This document shows, piece after piece, positions 40,298 through 50,350 of a stretch of DNA of 52,282 nucleotides (the first letter of the stretch is position 1; each line of letters starts with the position of its first letter). Both the position numbers and the translations under genes were made by a program. The stretch covers positions 1-52,282 of the forward strand of contig JBIOJB010000003.1 in the NCBI GenBank assembly GCA_044450465.1, in the 5' to 3' direction. This DNA is from JBIOJB01 sp044450465 (GTDB lineage: Bacteria > Chloroflexota > Dormibacteria > Dormibacterales > Dormibacteraceae). Below the pieces are notes generated by a model. It ran no database searches and was not told the DNA's origin. It was given only the letters and a program-made list of their open reading frames with translations.

Positions 40298-41355
40298 GCC
40301 CGAACCTTCAATTCGGCCAGGCGAGCCGCAAGCCTCTCGCGGGTGATCTGGTAGTCGGATCCCGTCCGATATTCCTTGAAACCCAGCTTCTTGTTGATGG
40401 CCAGCATTGGCGCGTTCGACCCGGCATTGTCGGTGGCAACCCACCTGGCCGCGGGATGCGTCTGTGAAAGGTGGAGCAGCATCGCCGCCTTGACCCATTT
40501 GCCCAGCCCGCGGCCGCGCGCTTCAGGCAGGACTCCGGTGAACATCTGATGGACGATTGTTTCGCGGTGCGGTGACCAGATCGCCTCGGTGACCGCGCTG
40601 ATGTTGCCATCTGGCTCGCGGGTCAGCACTGTGTGAATTTCGTCCCCAAACAAACGCATTTGCGTGTACCACTCTCGAAGGTGGTCCGGCGTAACCAGGA
40701 GCTCACCGACGTCCAAGCCCTCAAAGGGCATCGTTCGGAGCATGGTCGTGATCTGCGGGGCGTAGGAAGCCCACAAGGCTTCGGGCAGAGGGCCATCGTG
40801 GATTTCGAGCCTGGTGGCGGGGGATCGCTGCGCGCCCTCAGCCGTCCACCTTCTCAGCATCGCCCAGTCGACTTCTGCCAGCGCGAGGCGGTTTTCGGCG
40901 CCCTTCAGCTTCTCGTCAGCTCCCAACCACCTGAGAAAAGCGTGTCCGCTCTCCTCCTCGGCGCCCATTCCAATCGTTGTGCAGCCGTGCCGCTCGGCGA
41001 GCTCGAGCGTCAGCGCCAGCCACGATGCGCCGATCCGTCGCCGGCGCTGGTCCGGCCGCACGTAAACGTCGACCCAGTAGAGGTGCTTGTTCGTCTCGTA
41101 CGAGGCAGTGCCCGGTCGCACGGTATGCCCGTAGTACCAGCTCAGCATCGTGTCGCCGGCCGAGATCTCATAGCGATGCTGGATGTGGAACGGGTCCTCC
41201 CGGCTTATTCGCTGCTCTTCCAGATCGTCTCGTCTGATGGGATCGCCAGGGCGTGACTCCGCCTGCCTTATGCGGCGCAGTTCGTGGTATCGCTTCCAGA
41301 GATCCGCACCTGCGGCCGCCGGATCGAAGGGCGCAATGACATGCTGTCCCGCCAT
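40294..41355 (-). CDS. Tandem GNAT acetyltransferase
   Basis: A 353-aa protein with two GNAT domains. The first has the acetyl-CoA loop in 'VRPDQRRRRIGASWLALTLE' near residues 100-118, the second 'VLPEARGRGLGKWVKAAMLL' near 275-295, followed by 'NAGSNAPMLAINKKLGFKEY', the classic C-terminal strand. Double GNATs of this kind include mycothiol synthase and antibiotic-modifying enzymes; neither can be claimed here. It is divergent from the LLM oxidoreductase with 23 bp between starts. Confidence 0.8.
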   Translation of the reverse strand: MAGQHVIAPFDPAAAGADLWKRYHELRRIRQAESRPGDPIRRDDLEEQRISREDPFHIQHRYEISAGDTMLSWYYGHTVRPGTASYETNKHLYWVDVYVRPDQRRRRIGASWLALTLELAERHGCTTIGMGAEEESGHAFLRWLGADEKLKGAENRLALAEVDWAMLRRWTAEGAQRSPATRLEIHDGPLPEALWASYAPQITTMLRTMPFEGLDVGELLVTPDHLREWYTQMRLFGDEIHTVLTREPDGNISAVTEAIWSPHRETIVHQMFTGVLPEARGRGLGKWVKAAMLLHLSQTHPAARWVATDNAGSNAPMLAINKKLGFKEYRTGSDYQITRERLAARLAELKVRA

Positions 41356-41378
41356 GCGATCGATAATCTCACAGGGAC

Positions 41379-42155
41379 ATGTCGCGCCAAGCCCAGCGCC
41401 GGTTCAAGGTCGGCGTGAGCATTCAACCGCAGCAGTGCACGATTGCCGAGCTTCGTGACGCGTGGCGGCGGACGGACGAACTCGGGGTCGACAGCATCTG
41501 GTTCTGGGACCACTTTTTTCCGCTGCACGGAGATCCCGACGGCAACCATTTCGAGTGCTGGTCCCTCCTGGCCGCGCTTGCCGTCGACAGCCGGGCGCCG
41601 CAGATCGGACCGATGGTCAGCTGCGTCGGTTACCGAAACCCCGACGTCCTCGCGTCGATCGCGAGCACCGTGGACCAGCTGTCTGGAGGACGCCTGGTGC
41701 TGGGTCTGGGCGCCGGTTGGTTCGAGCGCGACTACCGGGAATACGGTTTTGAATTTGGCGAGGCAAGAGATCGCGTCCGACTCCTGAAGGAGGTGCTTCC
41801 CCGGTTGAAGGATCGGATCGCAAAGCTCAAACCCGGGCCCGCCCGACCGATGCCGATCCTGATCGGCGGAGGCGGTGAGAAGGTGGTGCTCAGGTTGGTG
41901 GCCGAGCACGCCCAGCTGTGGAATGGCCTGGGCACGCCGGACGAGTACCTGGCGAAGTCGAAAGTCCTCGACGAGTGGTGCGCGCGGCTCGGCCGCGACC
42001 CTGGTGAGATTGAACGGACCGCCAACGTCAGCGCCATGTCCAACAAGCAGGCAGAGCGGTGGCTCAGCGTCGGGCTGCAGCACTTCGTGCTGCGGCTGGC
42101 CTATCCCTTCGACACGAAACCTCTGGAACGGCTGCTCAAGCTTCGGGACTCCTGA
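41379..42155 (+). CDS. LLM-class (luciferase-like) F420-dependent oxidoreductase
   Basis: A 258-aa TIM-barrel protein of the luciferase-like monooxygenase superfamily. 'TDELGVDSIWFWDHFFPLHG', 'GPMVSCVGYRNPDVLASIAS', 'LSGGRLVLGLGAGWFERDYR' and 'PMPILIGGGGEKVVLRLVAE' are typical of the actinobacterial F420-using branch. It is slightly short and lacks an extended C-terminus. The substrate is unknown. Its 3' end overlaps the next convergent gene by 20 bp. F420 rather than FMN use is inferred from the GGGG(E/K) pattern. Confidence 0.83.
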   Translation: MSRQAQRRFKVGVSIQPQQCTIAELRDAWRRTDELGVDSIWFWDHFFPLHGDPDGNHFECWSLLAALAVDSRAPQIGPMVSCVGYRNPDVLASIASTVDQLSGGRLVLGLGAGWFERDYREYGFEFGEARDRVRLLKEVLPRLKDRIAKLKPGPARPMPILIGGGGEKVVLRLVAEHAQLWNGLGTPDEYLAKSKVLDEWCARLGRDPGEIERTANVSAMSNKQAERWLSVGLQHFVLRLAYPFDTKPLERLLKLRDS

Positions 42156-42870
42156 CTCCGCCTGACCGGCCGTCGAGCAGGCGCTGCAGCAATGGGGTCT
42201 CGGCTTCGATTGCCTGACGCCTTCGCTGAAGCATCGACTGCAACAGTTGCTCTGTCGGCAGGCCAAACCCGTTGCGAATCACCCCGTCGTAGTACTGAAG
42301 CCCGCCCCATCGTTCCAAAAGCGATTTCCGTGGCAGCACCAGGGCGCGGTTCAGCCGGAAGACGACTGCGTTCGGAGAGGCTTTAGGGTCCTGCCACGCG
42401 CCGGGCTCGGACAATCGCAGCCCGCCAAACGCGCCCGCGTGCGCGGAGCCGAGCTCCGTCACGTGGACCCAGCGCACCGTGCGCTTCCCCAACCGGAACC
42501 CATCCGCGGCCAGTGTCAGGCGTTCACCAAGCCCCTGGATCGCCGTGAAGTAGAAAGCGTTGAGGCCGACCATGACCACCACGGTCAGCAATGGCACCCA
42601 CGGAAAGTGCCGGTTGGCGAATACGCCCAATACCAGGGCGAAGGGAAACACCGCCCATCCGATAGAGCGCAGGACCCGAACCGCTCGGGGCAGGCTCGGC
42701 GCCTGCAGCGCAACTTCGGGCGCCCGAAGGTCCGCCTCGAGACGGCCGCGCTTTCGCCAACGTTCGCGCACGCCCAGAGCGCTCGCGGTGGCCCCGCCGA
42801 TGCCGACGACGTACAGGCTCAGGAGCGCCACTGTGATCAGGAGCACCAGCTGGTCCGTCATGCGGGGCAT
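42136..42870 (-). CDS. Membrane protein with a PH-like C-terminal region
   Basis: A 244-aa protein from ATG 42870 (ATG 42861 also possible). It has an N-terminal helix (VLLITVALLSLYVVGIGG), a pair of hydrophobic segments near residues 75-110 ('WAVFPFALVLGVFANRHFPW', 'LLTVVVMVGLNAFYF') and a C-terminal region that reads like a bacterial PH domain ('LTLAADGFRLGKRTVRWVHV', 'PNAVVFRLNRALVLPRKSLL'). No function is known. The longer frame to 43005 is not supported by a start signal. Confidence 0.65.
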   Translation of the reverse strand: MPRMTDQLVLLITVALLSLYVVGIGGATASALGVRERWRKRGRLEADLRAPEVALQAPSLPRAVRVLRSIGWAVFPFALVLGVFANRHFPWVPLLTVVVMVGLNAFYFTAIQGLGERLTLAADGFRLGKRTVRWVHVTELGSAHAGAFGGLRLSEPGAWQDPKASPNAVVFRLNRALVLPRKSLLERWGGLQYYDGVIRNGFGLPTEQLLQSMLQRRRQAIEAETPLLQRLLDGRSGGVRSPEA

Positions 42871-42969
42871 TGTAGGGACCACAACTCGCGCCGCTTCAAT
42901 TTGTGGCCCGTTGACTAACCAATCGCGTGCTCCGACCCTAGGATTCGGGAACCACACCCTCTTTGCGGT

Positions 42970-43001
42970 GCGAGCCTCCCACCATCGGTCGGGAGGCTCG
43001 C
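42970..43001. terminator. Perfect 11-bp stem hairpin downstream of pntB
   Basis: GCGAGCCTCCC (42970-42980) pairs exactly with GGGAGGCTCGC (42991-43001) around a 10-nt loop. It lies 41 bp after the pntB stop and about 100 bp before the start of the PH-like gene, which is read in the same direction. No long T-tract follows, so it is a strong structure but a moderate terminator candidate. Confidence 0.55.
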
Positions 43002-43041
43002 CCATTTCTGGGACGCCACCTCGACCGTCAGCGAATCTCGA

Positions 43042-44427
<1,386 letters not shown>

Positions 44428-44443
44428 GGCGTGGACCGTTTCG

Positions 44444-44755
44444 TCACTTGGGCTTGTCCGCTCCGCGACCCGACTGGCGCCCCTTGAACATCTCGAGCAT
44501 CCGATCTGTGACCACAAATCCGCCGACGACGTTGGTAGTGGCGAGGGTGACCGCGACCAGGCCCAGAGCGATCGTCGTTGGCGAGTTCGCGCCCGCTGCT
44601 ATGACTATGGCGCCGACCAGGATGATCCCGTGAATGGCGTTGGTGCCAGACATCAAAGGCGTGTGGAGGATGGTCGGAACCTTTGAGATGACCTCGATGC
44701 CGACGAAGATGGCCAGCACGAAGAAGGTCAGCTCGTTGAGCAGCGTGTTGGTCAT
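44444..44755 (-). CDS. pntAB: NAD(P) transhydrogenase alpha-2 subunit (membrane part)
   Basis: A 103-aa protein with three hydrophobic segments and the family stretch 'FVGIEVISKVPTILHTPLMS' followed by 'GTNAIHGIILVGAI'. It forms the membrane portion of the split alpha subunit (three-gene arrangement). ATG 44755 overlaps the pntAA stop as ATGA. The C-terminus is a basic tail. Confidence 0.93.
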   Translation of the reverse strand: MTNTLLNELTFFVLAIFVGIEVISKVPTILHTPLMSGTNAIHGIILVGAIVIAAGANSPTTIALGLVAVTLATTNVVGGFVVTDRMLEMFKGRQSGRGADKPK

Positions 44756-45885
44756 GAGGTCACGGCGGCAAGCTGTTTGGCGCGCTCGTTGACGATCTCG
44801 CCGCCATGGGTGACGCAGCTGCCCTTGGTGATCTCGTCGTCGAAGTCAAGCGTGATGGCTCCATCCTTGGCAAGGTGGAGAAGAAGGTTGGCGACGTTGC
44901 GGGCGTACAGCTGGCTCGCGTGCAGTGGCATGGTCGCCGGGACGTTGCGCGTGCCGACGATGGTGACGCCGTCAACCTCGACCACCTGGCCAGGCTGGGT
45001 CAGCTCCACATTTCCACCCGTGTCCGCCGCGAGATCGACGATCACCGATCCGGGTCGCATGCCCTTGACCATCGCTGCGGTAACCAAAAGCGGCGCTCGC
45101 TTTCCGGGCACGGCTGCCGTCGTGATGATGACGTCCGACTTGGCGATGTGCTCCCCGATGAGCTCGCGCTGCTTCCGCAGGAACTCCTCAGACTGCTCGC
45201 GTGCGTACCCGCCCTCCCCTTCCTGCGTCTCGAGAGCCAGCTCGATGAAGGTCGCGCCCAGCGACTGGACCTCTTCCTTGACGGCTGGGCGGACGTCGTA
45301 GGCGGAGACGACCGCACCAAGCCGACGCGCCGTCGCGATGGCTTGCAGGCCCGCGACTCCAGCTCCCATGACAAGCACTCGGGCTGGAGCCACGGTGCCG
45401 GCCGCCGTCATCATCATCGGAAAGAACTTTCCGAGGCGCTCGGCCGCCATGAGCACGGCCTTGTAACCGGCAGCGGACGCCTGGGATGAGAGCGCGTCCA
45501 TGGATTGGGCGCGCGATATGCGCGGCAGCAGCTCCAGGCTGAAGGCCGTCACGCCGCGCTTGGCCAGCGCCGCGACGAGGTCTCCCTGGGTGGCCGGCTG
45601 CAGAAAGCTGATGAGGACACACCCGCTCTTGAGGAGCGCGATCTCCTCCACCGACGGGGCCTGAACCTTGAGCACCACATCGGCGTCTCGCAGAAGCTCA
45701 GGCTCTCCCGACACAACGTGCGCGCCGGCCTGTTCAAAGGCCTGGTCGGTGAGGAAGGCGCCGGCCCCGGCGCCGGACTCGACGGTCACGTCCAGTTTCG
45801 CGGCCGCCAGCTTGTTCGCTGTATCGGGCACCAGGGCCACCCGGCGCTCGTCCGGGGTCCGTTCCCTGGGAATTGCAACTTTCAC
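44752..45885 (-). CDS. pntAA: NAD(P) transhydrogenase alpha-1 subunit (NAD-binding)
   Basis: A 377-aa soluble domain I, related to alanine dehydrogenase. 'MKVAIPRERTPDERRVALVP' opens the protein, 'RAQSMDALSSQASAAGYKAV' is the family signature, and 'VLVMGAGVAGLQAIATARRL' followed by 'YDVRPA' is the NAD Rossmann site. It contains the mobile-loop region 'DEIAKSDVIITTAAVPGKRA'-like segment near residue 255. GTG start at 45885, divergent from korA across 76 bp. Confidence 0.94.
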   Translation of the reverse strand: MKVAIPRERTPDERRVALVPDTANKLAAAKLDVTVESGAGAGAFLTDQAFEQAGAHVVSGEPELLRDADVVLKVQAPSVEEIALLKSGCVLISFLQPATQGDLVAALAKRGVTAFSLELLPRISRAQSMDALSSQASAAGYKAVLMAAERLGKFFPMMMTAAGTVAPARVLVMGAGVAGLQAIATARRLGAVVSAYDVRPAVKEEVQSLGATFIELALETQEGEGGYAREQSEEFLRKQRELIGEHIAKSDVIITTAAVPGKRAPLLVTAAMVKGMRPGSVIVDLAADTGGNVELTQPGQVVEVDGVTIVGTRNVPATMPLHASQLYARNVANLLLHLAKDGAITLDFDDEITKGSCVTHGGEIVNERAKQLAAVTS

Positions 45886-45961
45886 TCTTATGTGGACTGT
45901 AGTGAATCAGAGCCGGCCGCTGCAGGCGCGTAAAATTGGTCGCCGGCTGCATAAGACCTAA
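45886..45961. promoter_or_regulatory. Divergent pntAA/korA control region with nested inverted repeats
   Basis: TCTTATG (45886-45892, abutting the pntAA start) is repeated inverted as CATAAGA (45950-45956, just before korA). Inside, AGCCGGC (45911-45917) is inverted as GCCGGCT (45942-45948) around GTAAAATT, a possible -10 box. The arrangement suits one regulator controlling both redox operons. Confidence 0.45.
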
Positions 45962-47767
45962 GTGACCGAACAAATCATCAACGACCTAACCATCCAGGCC
46001 GCCACCGTTAATGGTTCTGGCAGCCAGACGGCAAACCTGGTTTTGACCCGGGCGATCTTCCGGATGGGCATCCCGGTCGCTCCCAAGAACGTCTTTCCCT
46101 CCAACATCGAGGGCCTGCCCACCTGGTACCAGCTGAGGGTCACGCCCGAAGGGCACATGTCTCGATCGGACAAGGTCGACATCCTCGTAGCTTTCAACGT
46201 CGCCACCTGGCACGACGACTTGAAGTCGGTGCGGCCCGGCGGGGTCGTGATCCACGAAGAGGTGTTCTCGACAGTGGGCGCCCGCACCGACGTCATCTAC
46301 TACCCGGTGCCGTTCTCAAAGCTGGCGAAGACGAAGATTCAGAGCGAGACGCTGCGCAAGCAGCTCGCCAACATGATCTATGTCGGCGTGGTCGGCGGCC
46401 TGCTTGGAATCCCGTGGAGCGCCTTCGAGCACGCGGTGACGCGCCAGTTCCTGTCGAAACCGAAGGCCGTTCAGCTGAACCTCGATGCGATCAAGGTCGG
46501 CTTCGACTACTGGCAGGACAACTTCTCGAAGCAGGACCGTTACCGGTTGGAACCGATGACGGGCGCCGTCGAAGGCAAGATGCTGATCGAAGGCAACCAG
46601 GCCGCCGCGCTCGGAGCGCTGATGGGCGGCGTGACCGTGGTCGCGTGGTATCCGATCACCCCCTCCTCCTCCCTGTGCGAAAACCTCATCGCCTACGCCG
46701 ATCGGTTTCGGATCGATCCCCAGACCGGTGAGAAGCGCGTCGCGGTCGTTCAGGCTGAGGACGAGCTGGCGGCCATCGGCATGGCCATCGGCGCGGGCTG
46801 GGCGGGAGCGCGAGCGATGACCTCAACCTCGGGCCCAGGTCTCTCCCTCATGGCCGAGTTCGCGGGCCTCGCCTACTACGCAGAGGTGCCGGTCGTCGTT
46901 TTCGACATCCAGCGCATCGGACCGTCCACCGGGCTGCCCACTCGCACCTCCCAGGCGGACATCGCTTTCGCCTACACCCTGTCGCACGGCGACACGAAGC
47001 ACATCGTGCTGCTGCCCGGTTCGGTCGAGGAGTGCTACGAGTTCGGCCGCGACGCGTTCGACTACGCCGACCGGTTCCAGACACCCGTGTTCGTACTTTC
47101 GGACCTCGACCTCGGGATGAACCTGTGGATGACGCCGGAGTTCCGCTACCCAACCCAGCCTTTCGATCGAGGCAAGGTCCTCTCCAAGTCGGACCTGGAG
47201 CGGCTCGAAGGCGACTGGGGACGCTACCGCGATGTCGACGGCGACGGCGTCACGTTCCGCACGCTGCCCGGCACGGACCATCCCGCAGCCGGCTATTTCA
47301 CGAGAGGCTCGGGCCACGATGAGCTTGCCCGCTACACGGAGAGCGGCGAGGCGTACAAGCGCAACATGGACCGACTTGCCCTGAAGTTTGAGACCGCGCG
47401 CCAGGTGCTGCCCCCGCCGATCGTTGACGAGTCAGCGAAATCTCAGGTCGGCCTGATCGCATTCGGTTCGACCGACGCGGCGGTCGTGGAAGCGCGGCAG
47501 ACTCTGTCCGCGGCCAGGCGACCGGTCGACTACATGAGGATCCGGGCGCTGCCGCTCTCCGACGAGGTGGCCGCGTTCGTCTCGAGACACGAGCGCGTGT
47601 ACGTGGTCGAGCAGAACCGCGACGGACAGGTCTTCGACCTGATCCGACTCGCGCTTCCGGCCGAGCTGGTCGTGCGCCTCCGGTCCATACGTCACTACAC
47701 AGGCCAGCCGATCCCGGCCGTGGCCATCACCGAACCCCTACTTGAAGCCGAGGCCATCCCCGCATGA
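45962..47767 (+). CDS. korA: 2-oxoacid:ferredoxin oxidoreductase, fused gamma-alpha subunit
   Basis: A 601-aa protein from GTG 45962. Residues 1-190 are the gamma domain ('VNGSGSQTANLVLTRAIFRM', 'VAPKNVFPSNIEGLPTWYQL'), followed by the alpha domain with 'NQAAALGALMGGVTVVAWYP', 'VVQAEDELAAIGMAIGAGWA' and 'RAMTSTSGPGLSLMAEFAGL'. Fused gamma-alpha with a separate beta is the KorAB layout that oxidises 2-oxoglutarate or related 2-oxoacids to acyl-CoA with ferredoxin as acceptor. Substrate (2-oxoglutarate) is the common one for the type. Overlaps korB by ATGA. Confidence 0.9.
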   Translation: MTEQIINDLTIQAATVNGSGSQTANLVLTRAIFRMGIPVAPKNVFPSNIEGLPTWYQLRVTPEGHMSRSDKVDILVAFNVATWHDDLKSVRPGGVVIHEEVFSTVGARTDVIYYPVPFSKLAKTKIQSETLRKQLANMIYVGVVGGLLGIPWSAFEHAVTRQFLSKPKAVQLNLDAIKVGFDYWQDNFSKQDRYRLEPMTGAVEGKMLIEGNQAAALGALMGGVTVVAWYPITPSSSLCENLIAYADRFRIDPQTGEKRVAVVQAEDELAAIGMAIGAGWAGARAMTSTSGPGLSLMAEFAGLAYYAEVPVVVFDIQRIGPSTGLPTRTSQADIAFAYTLSHGDTKHIVLLPGSVEECYEFGRDAFDYADRFQTPVFVLSDLDLGMNLWMTPEFRYPTQPFDRGKVLSKSDLERLEGDWGRYRDVDGDGVTFRTLPGTDHPAAGYFTRGSGHDELARYTESGEAYKRNMDRLALKFETARQVLPPPIVDESAKSQVGLIAFGSTDAAVVEARQTLSAARRPVDYMRIRALPLSDEVAAFVSRHERVYVVEQNRDGQVFDLIRLALPAELVVRLRSIRHYTGQPIPAVAITEPLLEAEAIPA

Positions 47768-48786
47768 GCACCACCATGAATCGCATCGGTCTCCAGCGCG
47801 ACGCCTACAAGGGAGCGGCAACGACGCTCTGCGCGGGCTGCGGCCACAACTCCATCACCAACCACATGATCAAGGCTCTCTACGAGCTTGGGGTCGAACC
47901 TCACAGGCTCGCCAAGATGTCGGGCATCGGCTGCTCCTCGAAGACGCCCGCGTATTTCGTCGAGTCGGCCCATGGGTTCAACGGGGTCCACGGCCGCATG
48001 CCGGCCCTGACGACAGGAGCTCAGCTCGCGAACCGGCAGCTGATCATGCTCGGCGTCTCGGGCGATGGGGACACGGCATCCATCGGGCTGGGTCAGTTCA
48101 TGCATATGATCCGCCGCAACGTCGATTGCACATACATCATCGAAGACAACGGGACCTATGGCCTGACCAAAGGCCAGTTCTCGGCGACCGCCGACCTCGG
48201 GTCGGTCCAGAAGAAGGGCGCGGTCAACACCTTTCAGCCGATCGACCCTTGCGCAGTCGCGCTTGCGCTCGGCTGCTCGTTCGTCGCGCGCTCTTTCAGC
48301 GGAGACGGCAAGCAGGTCGTCCCCCTGATCAAGGCCGCGATCGCACATCGAGGCACCGCCGTCATCGACATTGTCTCCCCGTGTGTCACTTTCAACGACC
48401 ATGATGGCTCCACCAAGAGCTACAGCTGGGTCAAGGATCACGAGGAGTCGATCGCTGACGTTTCGTTCATTCCATTCTTTGAAGAGGTACAGGTCGACTA
48501 CGAGCCGGGGACGGTTCGCGACGTGCAGCTCCACGACGGATCTCACATCCTGCTCAAGAAGCTTGGCGACGACCACGATCCATCCGACCGCCGGGCGGCA
48601 TTGAGAGTGATCGAGGACTCCCGCGCCGCCGGCCACCTGGTGACCGGGCTCCTGTACGTGGACCCGATGATGGCCGACTTCGCCGCCACCGAGCGCATCC
48701 CGGAGTCACCGCTCAAGGACCTCGCCGAGGCTGAGCTCCGAATGACCGAGGAGCAGTTCGGCAAGTTCATGTCGGAGTTCGCCTGA
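47764..48786 (+). CDS. korB: 2-oxoacid:ferredoxin oxidoreductase, beta subunit (ThDP-binding)
   Basis: A 340-aa ThDP-binding subunit. 'TTLCAGCGHNSITNHMIKAL' holds Cys23 and Cys26, cluster ligands; 'GIGCSSKTPAYF' follows. The ThDP/Mg motif is 'GVSGDGDTASIGLGQFMHMI' continuing to 'IIEDNGTYGLTKGQFSAT', and 'IDIVSPCVTFND' carries another conserved Cys. The ATG at 47764 overlaps the korA stop. No delta (ferredoxin-like) subunit is nearby, as expected for the two-subunit type. Confidence 0.93.
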   Translation: MSTTMNRIGLQRDAYKGAATTLCAGCGHNSITNHMIKALYELGVEPHRLAKMSGIGCSSKTPAYFVESAHGFNGVHGRMPALTTGAQLANRQLIMLGVSGDGDTASIGLGQFMHMIRRNVDCTYIIEDNGTYGLTKGQFSATADLGSVQKKGAVNTFQPIDPCAVALALGCSFVARSFSGDGKQVVPLIKAAIAHRGTAVIDIVSPCVTFNDHDGSTKSYSWVKDHEESIADVSFIPFFEEVQVDYEPGTVRDVQLHDGSHILLKKLGDDHDPSDRRAALRVIEDSRAAGHLVTGLLYVDPMMADFAATERIPESPLKDLAEAELRMTEEQFGKFMSEFA

Positions 48787-49421
48787 AGCCGCGAGGCGCG
48801 GGCCCGAGCCCGGCAAACCCGGATGAGCTCAAGCGGGGCACGCGCCTGGTCGCCCGCTGCGACCCCGCGATGGCCGCCCTGATCAAGCGAGCCGGCCCGG
48901 TCGAGCTGAGAGAGCCGCTCAGCGACGGTTTCGCGGCCCTCGTGCGCTCGATCATGTATCAGCAGTTGGCGGGCGCCGCGGCCGCGACGATCCACGGTCG
49001 TTTCCTGAAGCTGTTCGACGGCCCGCTGTCGCCGCCCGCGGTTCTTTCGCTTCCCGATGGGGCGATGAGGTCGGCCGGTGTCAGCGGGTCGAAAGGGGCA
49101 GCGATCCAGGACCTCGCCCAGAAGGTGAGCGACGGCACCGTGCTGCTCGACGACGTTGAGCTGGTGTCCGACTCAGAGCTGGTCGAGCGTCTGGTTCAGG
49201 TGCGGGGCATCGGGCGCTGGACAGCGGAGATGTTCCTTATGTTCCAGCTGCAGAGGTTGGATGTCTGGCCTGTCGACGACTACGGCGTGCGCAAGGGTTG
49301 GGCGCTGATCCACCGGCTCAAGGAACCTCTGACGCCTCGGGCCATGGAGCTCGAGGGGGACCGCTTCAGGCCGTATCGCAGCCTCGCGGCCTGGTACTGC
49401 TGGCGTGCTATCTACACTTAG
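48783..49421 (+). CDS. AlkA-type DNA-3-methyladenine glycosylase II
   Basis: Homology-like sequence starts before the first ATG: 'LKRGTRLVARCDPAMAALIK' fits the family N-terminus and is in frame back to a CTG at 48783 that overlaps the korB stop (CTGA). ATG 48870 would lose about 28 residues. The HhH is 'LVQVRGIGRWTAEMFLMFQL' and the catalytic loop 'RLDVWPVDDYGVRKGW' has the expected Asp pair. About 212 aa, a compact glycosylase. It removes alkylated bases. A 13-bp stem hairpin (repeat A) begins 3 bp after its stop. Confidence 0.85.
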   Translation: MKPRGAGPSPANPDELKRGTRLVARCDPAMAALIKRAGPVELREPLSDGFAALVRSIMYQQLAGAAAATIHGRFLKLFDGPLSPPAVLSLPDGAMRSAGVSGSKGAAIQDLAQKVSDGTVLLDDVELVSDSELVERLVQVRGIGRWTAEMFLMFQLQRLDVWPVDDYGVRKGWALIHRLKEPLTPRAMELEGDRFRPYRSLAAWYCWRAIYT

Positions 49422-49424
49422 CTT

Positions 49425-49455
49425 ATGAGAGGGAACCCGGATGGTTCCCTCTCAT
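49425..49455. repeat. Composite palindromic repeat family, copy A (hairpin 2 only)
   Basis: ATGAGAGGGAACC (49425-49437) pairs perfectly with GGTTCCCTCTCAT (49443-49455) over 13 bp with a 5-nt loop, 3 bp after the glycosylase stop. The same unit recurs at 49602-49629, 52042-52070 and 52196-52222. This copy lacks the second (GGCC-rich) hairpin. It could act as a terminator stem, but no T-run follows. The 92 bases from here to copy B hold no gene. Confidence 0.7.
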
Positions 49456-49547
49456 CGGCCGGTCGCTTCGCGACGGGCCTGCTCTCCTTCCGGTATATCG
49501 AGGGGACTTCTTAAGAAGCAGTCCTGGCCGTGCGCAGGAGCATTTGC

Positions 49548-49639
49548 GACAAAGTCGTGGCCGGGATGAACCCGGCCACCCCAGCAACGCTAGCTGCGTA
49601 TGAGAGGGAACCCGGAATGGTTCCCTCCCACAAGCTAGC
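49548..49639. repeat. Composite palindromic repeat family, copy B (complete)
   Basis: The unit runs GACAAAGTC (49548-49556), hairpin 1 GTGGCCGGG-ATGAA-CCCGGCCAC (49557-49579), a GCTAGCT arm, hairpin 2 GAGAGGGAACC-N6-GGTTCCCTCCC (49602-49629), and the inverted AGCTAGC arm (to 49639). Copies C and D have the same order on the opposite strand. The TAG stop of the APH-like gene (49635-49637) lies in the terminal GCTAGC arm. Confidence 0.72.
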
Positions 49640-50297
49640 GGCCATATCGCCGGCGGAGGCGCTCGTTCGCCTGGTCGGTCATCGGAGGCCAGCCATACGC
49701 GGCCAGAAACCCACCGGCGAGCCCTTTGCCGAAGTTGTACTGGAGGCTCCACACGCCAGCGGCCAGGTCGATCTCGGGGCTGCCCAGGCCGGCGCGGCCG
49801 ACATCGAGCACGCCTGACAAGTTGCCATCGGCGACCAGAACGTTCGGCATGCAGAAGTCGCCGTGGACCAGCACGTGGCCCGGCCGTGGCCGGCCGAACG
49901 GCAGGGTCCAGGTGTCAGTTGCGTGCAGGCGGCGGAGGATCTCGCCCAGCAGGCGCGCCTTCTCCAGCGGGTCTCCGCCCGCCGTGCGGTGGTAAAGAGG
50001 AACCCCGGGAACCTCGCGCGTGAGCAACCAGTCGTCACCGAGCGCGTGAAAGAAGCCGACCAGAGGGGGAACCGGCCAGTGTCCGGCGAGCCAGCCGAGT
50101 CGGTCTCGTTCGCCGTCCAGGTGTGCGGCCCGCTTGACGAAAACGGCCCCCGTTTCACCCGCGAGCCTCCATACGGTCCCCGCCCAGGTCAGCCACGCCA
50201 GCTCGCCGCTGATCCGCTTTCCACCTACGGCCTCAAGCGCCGCCGCACGCACCGATGCGGGAAGGCGCAGGGTCGCTGCCGGAGCTGGACGTTCCAC
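49635..50297 (-). CDS. APH-like phosphotransferase (aminoglycoside/choline kinase fold), short
   Basis: A 220-aa protein-kinase-like fold. 'TGAVFVKRAAHLDGERDRLG' has the ATP-binding Lys, 'HVLVHGDFCMPNVLVADGNL' the catalytic loop (HGD..x..N) and 'SGVLDVGRAGLGSPEIDLAA' the metal-binding Asp. The last helix block ends 'FLAAYGWPPMTDQANERLRR'. It is about 40 residues shorter than APH(3') enzymes, mainly at the N-terminus; substrate could be an aminoglycoside, a sugar or a small alcohol. Its TAG stop lies inside repeat B. Divergent from the M3 peptidase. Confidence 0.78.
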   Translation of the reverse strand: MERPAPAATLRLPASVRAAALEAVGGKRISGELAWLTWAGTVWRLAGETGAVFVKRAAHLDGERDRLGWLAGHWPVPPLVGFFHALGDDWLLTREVPGVPLYHRTAGGDPLEKARLLGEILRRLHATDTWTLPFGRPRPGHVLVHGDFCMPNVLVADGNLSGVLDVGRAGLGSPEIDLAAGVWSLQYNFGKGLAGGFLAAYGWPPMTDQANERLRRRYGR

Positions 50298-50350
50298 CGT
50301 CGGTCATCTGTAGCATGTGGGCTCGGCGTAATGCGGCGGGGGGTGAGGGT

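Noticed and set aside
41268..42266. 332-aa minus-strand ORF
   Set aside because: Antisense to the LLM oxidoreductase; composition is that of a shadow frame and it overlaps two supported genes.
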